DNA of 64,000 bases from Clostridiales bacterium (lineage in GTDB: Bacteria > Bacillota > Clostridia > Oscillospirales > Oscillospiraceae): positions 1 through 64,000 of the forward strand of contig JAQXKZ010000015.1 in NCBI GenBank assembly GCA_029010715.1, written 5' to 3'. The notes under the pieces were generated by a model. It was not told the DNA's origin. It saw nothing but the letters and a program-made list of their open reading frames with translations, and searched no databases. Both the position numbers and the translations under genes were made by a program. Positions 33,816 through 42,903 of the stretch are shown here, one piece after another. Each line of letters starts with the position of its first letter. Position 1 is the stretch's first letter.

Positions 33816-35129
33816 ATGGAGAAAGCGACTGGACTGGGCGCCGGAAAATGGCTGACCCTGATAATCATAGGCCTGTTCGGGCAGTTTGCCTGGACGATAG
33901 AGAACATGTATTTCAACGTGTTCCTGTATAACACCATCTCGACCGACCCCGGCTATATCGCGGCCATGGTGGGCTGGTCGGCGGCCGCCGCTACGCTGAC
34001 TACGCTTCTGATGGGCGCGCTGTCGGATAAGCTCGGCAGGCGTAAGATATTCATTGCAGGCGGCTATGTCCTTTGGGGCCTGTCAACGGCGGCCTTCGGC
34101 TATATCACGCCGGAGAACGCGGCTCTGCTGTTCCCCGGGGCGAATGCCGCGGCGGCTGCGGCGATGATGGTTGTTGTCATGGACTGCGTCATGACCTTCT
34201 TCGGCAGCACCGCCAACGACGCGGCCTTCAACGCCTACGTCACCGACGTGACAGACAGCTCCAACCGCGGCCGGGCGGAGAGCGTGCTGGCCATACTGCC
34301 GCTTATATCAATGCTTATCATCTTTGGGGCCTTTGACGGTCTTACGCAGCAGGGGAGATGGAAGGAGTTCTTCGACATCTTCGGCCTTGCGGTCTCCTGC
34401 GTCGGCGTGCTGGCCTTTTTCCTCGTGAAGGACGGGCCTGAGCTGAAGCGCGCTGACGACGGCTATTTCAAAAACCTTGTTTACGGGCTGAGACCTGATG
34501 TTGCGGCGAAGAACCCCGAACTCTACATATCCTTTGCGGCTTTCTGCCTGTTCTCGGTCGCGGTGCAGGTTTTCTTCCCGTATCTGATAATCTATATACA
34601 AAACTACCTCGGTATCACGGACTATGCTCTGGTCCTCGGCGTCGTGCTGATACTCTCGTCTGCCGTGAGCGTCGTATCGGGCCGTTTCATTGACCGTCTC
34701 GGCAAGCTGCGCTTCGTTTACCCGGCGGCTGCGGTTATGCTGGCGGGGCTGACCGGCATGTATTTTGTGCGCTCCTCCGCCGGCGTCATGGTCGCCGGTA
34801 CCGTTATGATGAGCGGATACATGATGATGGCCGCGGCGCTCGGCGCGAATATCCGCGACTGGACGCCTCCGGATAAGGCCGGTCATTTTCAGGGCATACG
34901 CATGATCTTCGCAGTGCTGCTGCCGATGATAATCGGCCCGTCCGTAGGCGCGGCGGTTATAAGAAACAGCGACAGCACATATATGGAACTCGGGCAGATA
35001 AAGACCCTGCCTACGCCGGAGATATATCTGGCCGCGGCGGCGGTGCTTCTGCTGACATTCATACCGGTCGTCTACCTGCGCCGGAGGGAAAGAGGAAAGA
35101 ACAGTGCAGACAGAGAAGAAAACGCCTGA
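33816..35129 (+). CDS. MFS transporter
   Basis: 437 residues with 12 predicted membrane helices; the major-facilitator loop after helix 2 is present as GALSDKLGRRK (about 67-77). The opening helix line (ENMYFNVFLYNTI) and the long first half suggest the sugar-transporting GPH/SLC45-like branch, but the substrate cannot be read. It overlaps the NahK-like kinase by 26 bases, which points to import of a sugar that the kinase phosphorylates. Confidence 0.8.
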   Translation: MEKATGLGAGKWLTLIIIGLFGQFAWTIENMYFNVFLYNTISTDPGYIAAMVGWSAAAATLTTLLMGALSDKLGRRKIFIAGGYVLWGLSTAAFGYITPENAALLFPGANAAAAAAMMVVVMDCVMTFFGSTANDAAFNAYVTDVTDSSNRGRAESVLAILPLISMLIIFGAFDGLTQQGRWKEFFDIFGLAVSCVGVLAFFLVKDGPELKRADDGYFKNLVYGLRPDVAAKNPELYISFAAFCLFSVAVQVFFPYLIIYIQNYLGITDYALVLGVVLILSSAVSVVSGRFIDRLGKLRFVYPAAAVMLAGLTGMYFVRSSAGVMVAGTVMMSGYMMMAAALGANIRDWTPPDKAGHFQGIRMIFAVLLPMIIGPSVGAAVIRNSDSTYMELGQIKTLPTPEIYLAAAAVLLLTFIPVVYLRRRERGKNSADREENA

Positions 35130-36201
35130 TAAAAGAGCGATACCCTGCAGGTTCCCGATAGACGGAGAGGTCGTCAGCTTCGAGCAGATAAAGGAAGGAC
35201 ACATAAACGAGACTTATCTTGTCACGACCGACAAAGGGACGAAATACATACTCCAGTGGATCAACCGCTATGTTTTCCCGAATGTGGACGCGATCATGAA
35301 CAATATGTCCTCCATCAGCGCCTTCCTGAAGGACAGCGGCGAGAGAATGGCCATGATAAGCTATATCGACACTCTCGACGGCAGGAGCTATTACGACGAC
35401 GGCTGCGGCGGCGCGTGGAGGATATACCGCTTTGTTGACAACAGCGTCTGTCTGCCCCGCGCGGAGACGCCTGAGCAGTTCTGCGAGAGCGCCCGCGGCT
35501 TCGGCGCGTTCCAGTATGCCCTGCGCGATTTTCCGGCGGAGTGCCTGGAGGAGACTATAGAGAATTTCCATAACACGGCAGACCGTTATGATAAGTTCCG
35601 CGCCGCCGTTGCGGAGGATGCCTGCGGCAGACTTGAGGAGGTGCGCCGTGAGGCACGGTTCATCCTCGAGCGCGAGGAGCGCGCCTGCCGGCTCTGCCGT
35701 CAGCTGGACCGCGGAGAGCTCCCGGTGCGCGCCACGCATAACGATACCAAGATAAACAATGTTCTCTTTGACGCCGATACCGGCAAGGCCATATGCGTCA
35801 TAGACCTCGACACGGTCATGCCCGGGCTTTCGGCCTATGACTTCGGCGACGCGATACGCTTCGGCGCCTCGACGGCCGCCGAGGATGAGCCGGAGCTCGA
35901 CAGGGTGCGTCTTGATCTGGAAATGTTCCGCGCGTTCACGCGCGGATATCTGGAGGCCTGCCCGAGCCTGACAGCGGGGGAGGTCGCGGCACTGGCACAG
36001 GGCGCATACACGATGACGATCGAGTGCGGGATGCGCTTTCTCACCGACTATCTTATGGGCGACAGGTATTTCTCCGTTGACCGTGAAAAGCACAATCTCG
36101 ACCGCTGCCGAACACAGCTTAAACTGATAAGCGACATGGAGGAGCATTGGGACGAGCTGGAGCGCATAGTGGCACAGGAAGCTGCCAGGCTTTCTGTATA
36201 G
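35104..36201 (+). CDS. NahK-like N-acetylhexosamine 1-kinase (aminoglycoside-phosphotransferase fold)
   Basis: 365 residues. The GTG at 35104 follows AGAGGAAAG and lies inside the MFS gene. The phosphotransferase fold shows the ATP-lobe start EGHINETYLV (about 23), the catalytic HNDTKINNVLF block (about 217) and the metal site VIDLDTVMPG (about 235), which is near-identical to the NahK signature. NahK phosphorylates GlcNAc or GalNAc at C1 in the lacto-N-biose pathway; other pathway genes are missing here, so the sugar is uncertain. Confidence 0.7.
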   Translation: MQTEKKTPDKRAIPCRFPIDGEVVSFEQIKEGHINETYLVTTDKGTKYILQWINRYVFPNVDAIMNNMSSISAFLKDSGERMAMISYIDTLDGRSYYDDGCGGAWRIYRFVDNSVCLPRAETPEQFCESARGFGAFQYALRDFPAECLEETIENFHNTADRYDKFRAAVAEDACGRLEEVRREARFILEREERACRLCRQLDRGELPVRATHNDTKINNVLFDADTGKAICVIDLDTVMPGLSAYDFGDAIRFGASTAAEDEPELDRVRLDLEMFRAFTRGYLEACPSLTAGEVAALAQGAYTMTIECGMRFLTDYLMGDRYFSVDREKHNLDRCRTQLKLISDMEEHWDELERIVAQEAARLSV

Positions 36202-36206
36202 CGTGT

Positions 36207-36248
36207 AAAAAGACACACAGCCTCTTTTGAGTGACTGTGTGTCTTTTT
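36207..36248. terminator. Bidirectional terminator
   Basis: A perfect 14-bp stem (AAAAAGACACACAG / CTGTGTGTCTTTTT) with A and T tracts built into its ends. It lies between the plus-strand kinase gene and the minus-strand histidine kinase gene. Confidence 0.9.
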
Positions 36249-36260
36249 CTGTGAAAGGGG

Positions 36261-37589
36261 TTATTCAGCCGCCTTTTCGACCGCCGGGATGGACAGCTCT
36301 GCGGCGAAGTGCTCGCTGTCGCTGGTGACGGTGAAGCTGCCGCCCATCGCCTCCATGATCTTCCTGCAGGTCCTCAGGCCGATCTTCGTGCTCTCGACGC
36401 GCTCCATGGAGCGGGAGATATAGTTCGACACGCACAGGGACAGTCTGCCGCCGGAAAGCTCCGATATGACCATGATGGGGCGGGAGCGGTCTGCGTACTT
36501 CTTGATGTTGGACACTATGTTGTCGAGCACGCGCTTGAGATACAAAGGGTCGGCGGAAATGTTGCACTCTCCGCGAAATTCCAGCCGCTGTATTCTGAAG
36601 CCGGCGTCGATGATGTCAAACTCGGCTTCGCCGAGAAGCTGCTCGAGCAGGAGCCTGCCGTCGTATTCCTCGGGGTGCATATCCAGCTCCGATTTGCCGT
36701 AAACAAGGAAATAGCGGAACAGCTCGTCGGTCAGCTCCTTAAGCTCCATGGCCTTGGCGTAGGCCGAGGCGGTGAACTGACGGCATCGCTCCTTGTCCTC
36801 AAAGTCGCTGTCGTTGAGAAGCCCGAGATACCCGAGCATCGAGGTCATAGGTGTTCGTATGTCGTGAGAGATGGCCGTGATGAGCTCGGCGTTGGCCTCC
36901 CATGCGCGTGATTCGTTGCCCATGCGCTCCATTACCGAACGGCGCATCTCGTCCATGGACGAGGCGAGGGTGCTGATCTCGTCGCAGCCGTCGGCAGCAA
37001 TGCTTTTTTCCAGGTCGCCCGAACTGACCTCGGCAGCATCCTTTGACAGCCGGATTATGCGGTCGGTCAGCCGCTGCGTGTACCACATATTCAGCAGGAT
37101 AAAAGCGAGGCAGGAAATAAAAACGGAAGTTACGCCGACAATGATGCGCTGGCGTGCGTCGGAGCCGTCGGATATGGCGACCTGATGCAGCCCGTCGTTG
37201 AAGCGGACCAGATATATGCTGCCGTAGCGGGAGTAATCGTAGCTTTTGGCGCTGTCTTCCGTCTGAGTCTCGCCGGCGTGGTAGCGGCGGTGGTCGTTAC
37301 CCCGGCCGAAGATGACGACGGTGACATATGGGTGCTCGGACGTCCATTCGGAGACGGCGGCCGTGTCGCGCGCATTGATACTGTTGGTACGCACAAAATC
37401 GGAGAACTCCGCGTATATTTCCGTCCTGCGCTTTTTGACGGCCTCGTCGCTCATATATACCCTGTCCACCAGCAGCATGCCCAGTTGGGTCAGAATGAAA
37501 TACACGGCCAGACCGAGCGCCAGGCCTCCTATGCTGACGTAGAGCATTTTTGAGCGGAGCGAGGAGGGGAGCCGTATGTTCTTAATCAA
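36261..37589 (-). CDS. VanS-like sensor histidine kinase
   Basis: 442 residues. Membrane helices at about 18-40 and 148-168 enclose an extracellular sensor loop of about 105 residues. HAMP follows, then HisKA with His242 in SHDIRTP and a HATPase domain (LDNIVSNIKKY). The later boxes are partly degenerate: the usual G1 Asp-x-Gly-x-Gly motif is not evident (the region reads CVSNYISRSM), which raises the question whether it keeps full kinase activity. It overlaps its response regulator by 8 bases. Confidence 0.88.
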   Translation of the reverse strand: MIKNIRLPSSLRSKMLYVSIGGLALGLAVYFILTQLGMLLVDRVYMSDEAVKKRRTEIYAEFSDFVRTNSINARDTAAVSEWTSEHPYVTVVIFGRGNDHRRYHAGETQTEDSAKSYDYSRYGSIYLVRFNDGLHQVAISDGSDARQRIIVGVTSVFISCLAFILLNMWYTQRLTDRIIRLSKDAAEVSSGDLEKSIAADGCDEISTLASSMDEMRRSVMERMGNESRAWEANAELITAISHDIRTPMTSMLGYLGLLNDSDFEDKERCRQFTASAYAKAMELKELTDELFRYFLVYGKSELDMHPEEYDGRLLLEQLLGEAEFDIIDAGFRIQRLEFRGECNISADPLYLKRVLDNIVSNIKKYADRSRPIMVISELSGGRLSLCVSNYISRSMERVESTKIGLRTCRKIMEAMGGSFTVTSDSEHFAAELSIPAVEKAAE

Positions 37590-38274
37590 TCTGATAGCCC
37601 TTTCCCCATACGGTCCGGATTATTTTGGGCGACGAAGGCGTCTCCTCTATCTTGCGGCGCAGATTGAGCACGTGTACCATGACCGTGTTGCCCGAGCCGG
37701 GAAGAAAGCGTTCCTTCCATACCGATTCGTACAGCTCCGCCGCGGTCACGGTACTGCCGCGGTTTCTGAGCAGGTGTTCAAGTATGGAGTATTCCGTGTC
37801 GGTAAGTGTCACGTCACGGCCTGCGTTCTTTACGCTGTGCGTGGCGAGGTCGACCTCCAGATTGTCTATCGTGAGCGCGGCGACGGGCTTGCCGAGGTAT
37901 TCCTTATAGCGCCGCAGCAGCGAACTCACCTTGGCGAGAAACTCGCCCTGCGAAAAAGGCTTTGAGAGGAAGTCGTCCCCTCCGCTGCCGTAGGCTGAGA
38001 TACGGTCGGCTTCGCCGGACTTTGCCGTCAGGAAAAGTATCGGCACGTTTGAGATCGCGCGTATCCTGTCGCAGGCTTCAAAACCGGTCATGCACGGCAT
38101 CATAACGTCGAGCACCACCAGATCCGTGTCCGGATTGTTTGCGATATAGTCTATGGCGGCAGGCCCGTCGTGAGCCTGTGCGACAGAATAATTATTATCT
38201 TTAAGCAAAAAATAGAGAACTTTTCTTATGTCCGGATCGTCATCTACTATGAGGATGTGAGATGTGTCTGCCAT
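37582..38274 (-). CDS. OmpR/VanR-like response regulator
   Basis: 230 residues. Receiver with acidic residues Asp11-13, phospho-acceptor Asp56 (VLDVMMP) and Lys near 106 (LSKPF), and a winged-helix domain ending VWGKGYQI. GGAGGTGA lies before the start. It is divergent from the lipoprotein/ABC operon at 38434, the likely target. Confidence 0.92.
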   Translation of the reverse strand: MADTSHILIVDDDPDIRKVLYFLLKDNNYSVAQAHDGPAAIDYIANNPDTDLVVLDVMMPCMTGFEACDRIRAISNVPILFLTAKSGEADRISAYGSGGDDFLSKPFSQGEFLAKVSSLLRRYKEYLGKPVAALTIDNLEVDLATHSVKNAGRDVTLTDTEYSILEHLLRNRGSTVTAAELYESVWKERFLPGSGNTVMVHVLNLRRKIEETPSSPKIIRTVWGKGYQID

Positions 38275-38305
38275 CCAGCGTCACCTCCATATTTTCATTT
38301 GCTCT

Positions 38306-38333
38306 ATTGTATCATAAAAAACCCCGCTTACAA
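38306..38333 (-). promoter_or_regulatory. Promoter of the VanR/VanS-like operon
   Basis: On the minus strand TTGTAA (38333-38328), 16-bp spacer, TACAAT (38311-38306) with an extended TG. It lies about 35 bases from the regulator start. Confidence 0.5.
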
Positions 38334-38349
38334 CGGACTTTTTCCGGTT

Positions 38350-38393
38350 TTAAGAAAGATTAAGAGACAGCGCCGGAGAATATATGGTACAAT
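38350..38393 (+). promoter_or_regulatory. Candidate response-regulator site and promoter of the ABC operon
   Basis: Two TTAAGA hexamers (38350-38355 and 38360-38365) repeat with a 10-base period, the helical spacing typical of OmpR-family sites. They end where a -35 element should be; the -10 is TACAAT (38388-38393) and no good -35 is present. This layout fits a promoter that depends on activation by the divergent regulator. Confidence 0.5.
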
Positions 38394-38433
38394 ACGGACA
38401 ACAAAAAGGATATTACAAATTCAGGAGGATAAG

Positions 38434-40890
38434 ATGAAAAGAACCACTATTGCCGGCAGGCTTGTATGCCTGATTCTTGCTGCGGTGATGTGCCTGGGGC
38501 TGGCCGCGTGCGGCGGCGGACAGGGAAGCTCCGGCCAGAACGGGGGCCAGAACGGAAATAATGATCCGGAACAGACGCCTGAATACGTCTATACGGCGGA
38601 TTATAAGGAGCTGTTCAGCGGCAGGGAAAGCTATATGAACATATGCCGCTACACAGAGGACGGCATGTATGCCACCAGCAACGAAAAAATAGGCGAAAAC
38701 ATCCCCGAGGGCGTTACTCCCCAGTATGAGGGCCAGTATGACGTCTACGCCAGCTTCCTCTATTTCATCGACAACAGCGGCAAGGCGACTAAGCTTGAAG
38801 GATACAGGTCCATGGAGCCCGAGAAGGACGACCAGGGACGCAAGCAGTTCAGCTCCAGCAGCTACATGAACAGCATACAGTTCACCGACAGCGGCTTTGT
38901 GACCGTCGAGACCGTGTACAATTCCTGGTACGACGGCGAGGATGACGTCGCCCTCTACAGCGATGAGTACTGGCAGAACCAGAAATACGAACAGAAGTAT
39001 TACATCCGTACCTTCGACAAGGACGGCAATGAGCTCAGCTTCGCGCTGATCCCGACCAAACCGGAAGAATACATCAGCGCTTACAACATGAAGCTCGACG
39101 AACAGGGCAACATCGTATTCCCCGACAACAACACCGGCGGCGTGCGCGCGATAAAGGCCGACGGCACTGACGCCTACAGGATCAGCGGCAACAGCGGCGA
39201 CTATATCGACATTCTGCTCGCCATGCCCGGCGGCGGCATAGGCGCTGTGACATACACCAGCGACGGCCGTCAGATGCTCTACAGGGTCAACACCGAAAAC
39301 AGCACGCTTGATGAAGTCGGCGAGCTGAGCTTCGATATGTACAATGCCGTCCCCGGCAACGGCGACTATGACTTTTATTGCACCAACGGCACCAATTTCT
39401 ACGGCTATAATATCGGCAGCGAGAAACCCGAGAAAATCTTCAACTGGCTCAGCTGCGATGTCAACGGCTCCAATGTGAATGTACTGAACGTGGCTGAAGA
39501 CGGTACCGTGACCGGCTGTGTCACCGACTGGAGCAGCAAGGACAGGAGCTATTCCATCAGTCTGGTAACGGTCTCCAAGGTGCCCTATGACTCCGTGCCG
39601 CACAAGGAAGCCATCACCATGGCGGCCATCGGTATAAACTACGACGTGGCGGATATGATCGTCAAGTTCAACCGCAGCAACGACCAGTACCGCATCGAGG
39701 TCAGCGACTACTCCGAGTACAATAACGATCAGGACGGCTGGGATGCGGCACAGACCAAGCTTAACACCGAGATCCTGTCCGGCAATATCCCCGATATCTT
39801 CTGCCTCAGCGGCCTCAACTACAGGCAGCTTGCGGCGAAAGGCATCCTCGAGGACCTCTACCCCTTCATTGACTCTGACAGTGAGCTCAGCCGTGACGAC
39901 TTCTTCCCGAATGTGCTGGAGGCCTTCTCCGAGAACGGCAAGCTCTGCACTACCGTGTCCGGCATCTATGTCAGTTCCGTCATAGGTGCGGCCAGCGTCG
40001 TGGGCGACACTCCGGGCTGGACCTACGAGGAGTTCAACCAGGCGCTCGCCACCATGCCCGAGGGCTGCACCGCCTTCGACCAGTATGTCACCAAGTCCGA
40101 CATACTCAATACCTGCCTTGCCCTCGATATGGACAGCTTCGTCGACTGGAGCAGCGGCAAATGCAGCTTTGACAGCCAGCAGTTCATCGACCTGCTGAAC
40201 TTTGCCAACTCCTTCCCCTCCAGCTTTGACTGGGAGAACTACGAGTGGTCGGATTCCGATAACGTCTCCAACCGCCTCGCGCAGGGCAGACAGATGCTCG
40301 TCCAGACCAGCGCGTACAGCATCGAGGATATCTTCTACAACAACTACACCCAGTTCCTCGGCGGTAAGATAACCTATATCGGCTATCCCACCAGCAGCGG
40401 CACCGGCAACATGCTCAGCCAGGACGGCAGCGGCTACGCCATGAGCAGCAAGTGCGAGCACAAGGACGCCGTGTGGCAGCTCCTCAGACAGTTCTTCACC
40501 AAGGAGTACAACGAGAACCTCTACTCCCTGTCCAGCCGTGTGGATGTGTTCGACGAGAAGGCTAAGGGAGCCACCACCGTCGAATACCAGAAGGATGACA
40601 AGGGCAACTACATGCTCGACGAAAATGGAGAGAAGATACCCGTGGTCCGCTACACTATGTGGAACGAACAGACCGGCGAGAACGAGGAGATCTACGCTCT
40701 CGAACCCGAGCAGGTGCAGCAGATCAGGGACCTCATAACGTCCACCACCAAGGTTGCCGACTATAATAACAGCATTATCGAAATCGTCAGCGAGCAGGCA
40801 CAGGCCTTCTTCGAGGGCCAGAAGACTGCCGAGGACGTCGCCAGGCTCATCCAGAGCAAGGCCAATATCTACGTAAACGAGCAGCGGTAA
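38434..40890 (+). CDS. Propeller-fused solute-binding lipoprotein of an ABC transporter
   Basis: 818 residues, about twice the usual length. The lipobox LAAC places the lipidated Cys at 26, followed by a Gly/Asn/Gln-rich linker. Residues about 50-395 have repeating beta-blade patterns (for example NSIQFTDSGFVTVETVY, NMKLDEQGNIVFPDN) and look like a beta-propeller. From about 400 a sugar-type solute-binding domain follows (EILSGNIPDIFCLSGLNYRQLAAKG and, near the end, KDAVWQLLRQF). It would capture a ligand outside the membrane for the two permeases downstream. The ligand is unknown. Confidence 0.82.
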   Translation: MKRTTIAGRLVCLILAAVMCLGLAACGGGQGSSGQNGGQNGNNDPEQTPEYVYTADYKELFSGRESYMNICRYTEDGMYATSNEKIGENIPEGVTPQYEGQYDVYASFLYFIDNSGKATKLEGYRSMEPEKDDQGRKQFSSSSYMNSIQFTDSGFVTVETVYNSWYDGEDDVALYSDEYWQNQKYEQKYYIRTFDKDGNELSFALIPTKPEEYISAYNMKLDEQGNIVFPDNNTGGVRAIKADGTDAYRISGNSGDYIDILLAMPGGGIGAVTYTSDGRQMLYRVNTENSTLDEVGELSFDMYNAVPGNGDYDFYCTNGTNFYGYNIGSEKPEKIFNWLSCDVNGSNVNVLNVAEDGTVTGCVTDWSSKDRSYSISLVTVSKVPYDSVPHKEAITMAAIGINYDVADMIVKFNRSNDQYRIEVSDYSEYNNDQDGWDAAQTKLNTEILSGNIPDIFCLSGLNYRQLAAKGILEDLYPFIDSDSELSRDDFFPNVLEAFSENGKLCTTVSGIYVSSVIGAASVVGDTPGWTYEEFNQALATMPEGCTAFDQYVTKSDILNTCLALDMDSFVDWSSGKCSFDSQQFIDLLNFANSFPSSFDWENYEWSDSDNVSNRLAQGRQMLVQTSAYSIEDIFYNNYTQFLGGKITYIGYPTSSGTGNMLSQDGSGYAMSSKCEHKDAVWQLLRQFFTKEYNENLYSLSSRVDVFDEKAKGATTVEYQKDDKGNYMLDENGEKIPVVRYTMWNEQTGENEEIYALEPEQVQQIRDLITSTTKVADYNNSIIEIVSEQAQAFFEGQKTAEDVARLIQSKANIYVNEQR

Positions 40891-40904
40891 GGTAAAACAG
40901 ACCT

Positions 40905-40931
40905 CAGGGCGCGGCTTCACGCCGCGCCCTG
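40905..40931 (+). terminator. Partial terminator between the binding protein and the permeases
   Basis: An 11-bp stem (CAGGGCGCGGC / GCCGCGCCCTG) with a 5-base loop and only a weak U-tract. It probably keeps binding-protein mRNA in excess over permease mRNA. Confidence 0.65.
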
Positions 40932-40991
40932 TTATGCTTATGAAACGCCGGACGCCGGTAAACACGCCCTGGACGGATGCCGCCGAAGGGC

Positions 40992-41050
40992 ATTATTAAT
41001 CTACTTTTAATAATCTGCGGCTTGCGCCGGTACATGCTGTGTTGTATAAT
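40992..41050 (+). promoter_or_regulatory. Inverted repeat and promoter before the permease genes
   Basis: An AT-rich inverted repeat (ATTATTAA / TTAATAAT, 40992-41014) is followed by TTGCGC (41022-41027), a 17-bp spacer and TATAAT (41045-41050). The palindrome could be an operator or act as an UP-like element. Confidence 0.5.
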
Positions 41051-41108
41051 AAGCAGGCATATTATGACAACCGGAAGCGTGTAATAAGAAAGCACATACG
41101 GAGAACAG

Positions 41109-41996
41109 ATGGACAGACTCAAAGAAAAAAACAGAATGAAGCGTCAGGACTTTTTGCGCAGCCTGTGCTTCCTTTCGCCGAGCCTCATAGGCGTGGGTGT
41201 ATTTTTCATCGTACCGTTCGGCGTTGTGGTCTATTACTCCATGATAGACGGGGTAGGATCGAGGAACTTTGTATTTATCGAAAACTTCATAAAGCTGTTC
41301 GATAACTCCGCGTTTCTTCTGGCGGCAAAAAATACCTTGCACTTTTCTGCAATAGCAGTGCCGCTCGCGGTAATACTTGCTATGGTGCTCGCGCTGATGC
41401 TCGAATGCCGTATACCGCTGAAGTCGCAGTTCCGTACCTTTTTTCTCAGCCCGATGATGGTGCCGGTTGCGTCCGTCGTACTCATATGGCAGGTGCTTTT
41501 CAACTATAACGGCACGATAAACGAATTTCTCGCGCTGTTTGACATCGCGAAAATAGACTGGCTGCAGTCGGACCACTGCCAGACTGTCGTCATGATCCTG
41601 TTCCTGTGGAAGAACCTCGGCTATAACATGATCCTGTTTATGGCCGGGCTTGCGAACATACCGAAGGAGCTGCTGGAGGTGGCCGACGTCGAGGGCGCGT
41701 CCGAGTGGTACAAATTCTTTGCCATCAAGCTTCGCTACCTCTCGCCGACGGTCCTGTTTGTCATGATACTGTCGCTTATAAGCTCGTTCAAGGTGTTCCG
41801 CGAGGTGTACCTGCTGACGGGCGACTACCCGTATGAAAAGCTGTACATGCTTCAGCACTTCATGAACAACACCTTCAGATCCCTGGATTATCAGAAGCTG
41901 TCTGCGGCGGCGGTGGTCATGGCTCTGGTCATGGTCGTGCTGATAGCGCTGCTGTTTGCGATAGAGGACTGGTTCGGAAAGGATGTGGAGGGATGA
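41109..41996 (+). CDS. ABC sugar-type permease (MalF-like)
   Basis: 295 residues with six predicted membrane helices. The coupling EAA loop reads EVADVEGASEWYKFFAIKLRYLSP (about 195-218), typical of MalF/UgpA-type subunits. It overlaps the next permease by 4 bases (ATGA). No ATPase gene is in the operon, so a shared MsmX-type ATPase is expected. Confidence 0.88.
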   Translation: MDRLKEKNRMKRQDFLRSLCFLSPSLIGVGVFFIVPFGVVVYYSMIDGVGSRNFVFIENFIKLFDNSAFLLAAKNTLHFSAIAVPLAVILAMVLALMLECRIPLKSQFRTFFLSPMMVPVASVVLIWQVLFNYNGTINEFLALFDIAKIDWLQSDHCQTVVMILFLWKNLGYNMILFMAGLANIPKELLEVADVEGASEWYKFFAIKLRYLSPTVLFVMILSLISSFKVFREVYLLTGDYPYEKLYMLQHFMNNTFRSLDYQKLSAAAVVMALVMVVLIALLFAIEDWFGKDVEG

Positions 41997-42892
41997 AAAA
42001 GAAAGCTCCCGCACGTCTCAGAAAGAAGCACTATTTCGGCCGCGGCGCGATGTTCGTGCTCTGCGCGGTGTTTGCGGTGCTCTTCCTTCTGCCTACCGTG
42101 CTCACTATAACGAACTCCTTCATGTCCGAGGCGGAGATCAAATCCAACTACGGCATGATATTTGCCACCACTACCGGCGGCTATGTGTCAAAGACCGTCA
42201 ATCTGAAGTTCATTCCGGACAAGGTCACGCTCTCTCAGTATATAACGGGCCTGATAAAGTCTCCGGAGTATCTTCTGAAGCTGTGGAACAGCATACTGCT
42301 CGTCGTGCCCATAGTCCTGCTTCAGGTCGGCGTGGCCGCGGTCGCGGCCTACAGCTTCACCCGCTGGCGCGGCAAGATACGCAGCGGTATATTCTTCTTT
42401 TATGTCATACTTATGCTCATGCCGTATCAGGTCACCCTCGTCCCGAACTATCTGGTCAGCCAGTGGCTCGGAATAATCAACACCCGCTGGTCGATAATCC
42501 TGCCGGGCATGTTCGCGCCGTTCTCGGTGTTCCTGCTGACGAAGTTCATGCGGCGTATACCGTATTCTCTTATCGAAGCGGCGAAGGTCGACGGTGCCGG
42601 AGAGTGGGAGATATTCACGAAGATCTGCCTTCCCCAGTGCCGCTCGGCGCTGTATTCCATCGCGATCCTCGTGTTCATCGACTACTGGAACATGGTCGAG
42701 CAGCCGCTGATCCTCCTGCAGGACGCGGATGCGCAGCCCCTGTCGGTGTTCCTGTCGAGCATCAATACCGGCGAGATCGGACTTGCCTTCGCGATGGCGA
42801 CGGTGTACATGATACCCAGCCTGCTTCTGTTCCTGCACGGCGAGGAATACCTCGTCGAGGGAATCGCAAACTCTGGCAGCGTTAAAGGATAA
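41993..42892 (+). CDS. ABC sugar-type permease (MalG-like)
   Basis: 299 residues, six predicted membrane helices with a long loop after the first. The EAA loop is EAAKVDGAGEWEIFTKICLPQ (about 193-213). It forms the second half of the translocation pore. The adaptor gene begins 11 bases later. Confidence 0.88.
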   Translation: MKKKAPARLRKKHYFGRGAMFVLCAVFAVLFLLPTVLTITNSFMSEAEIKSNYGMIFATTTGGYVSKTVNLKFIPDKVTLSQYITGLIKSPEYLLKLWNSILLVVPIVLLQVGVAAVAAYSFTRWRGKIRSGIFFFYVILMLMPYQVTLVPNYLVSQWLGIINTRWSIILPGMFAPFSVFLLTKFMRRIPYSLIEAAKVDGAGEWEIFTKICLPQCRSALYSIAILVFIDYWNMVEQPLILLQDADAQPLSVFLSSINTGEIGLAFAMATVYMIPSLLLFLHGEEYLVEGIANSGSVKG

Positions 42893-42903
42893 AGAGGTGT
42901 ACT

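Noticed and set aside
38413-40965. 850-residue open frame antisense to the solute-binding protein gene
   Set aside because: Shadow of a lipoprotein gene with a clear signal peptide and ribosome binding site on the plus strand.
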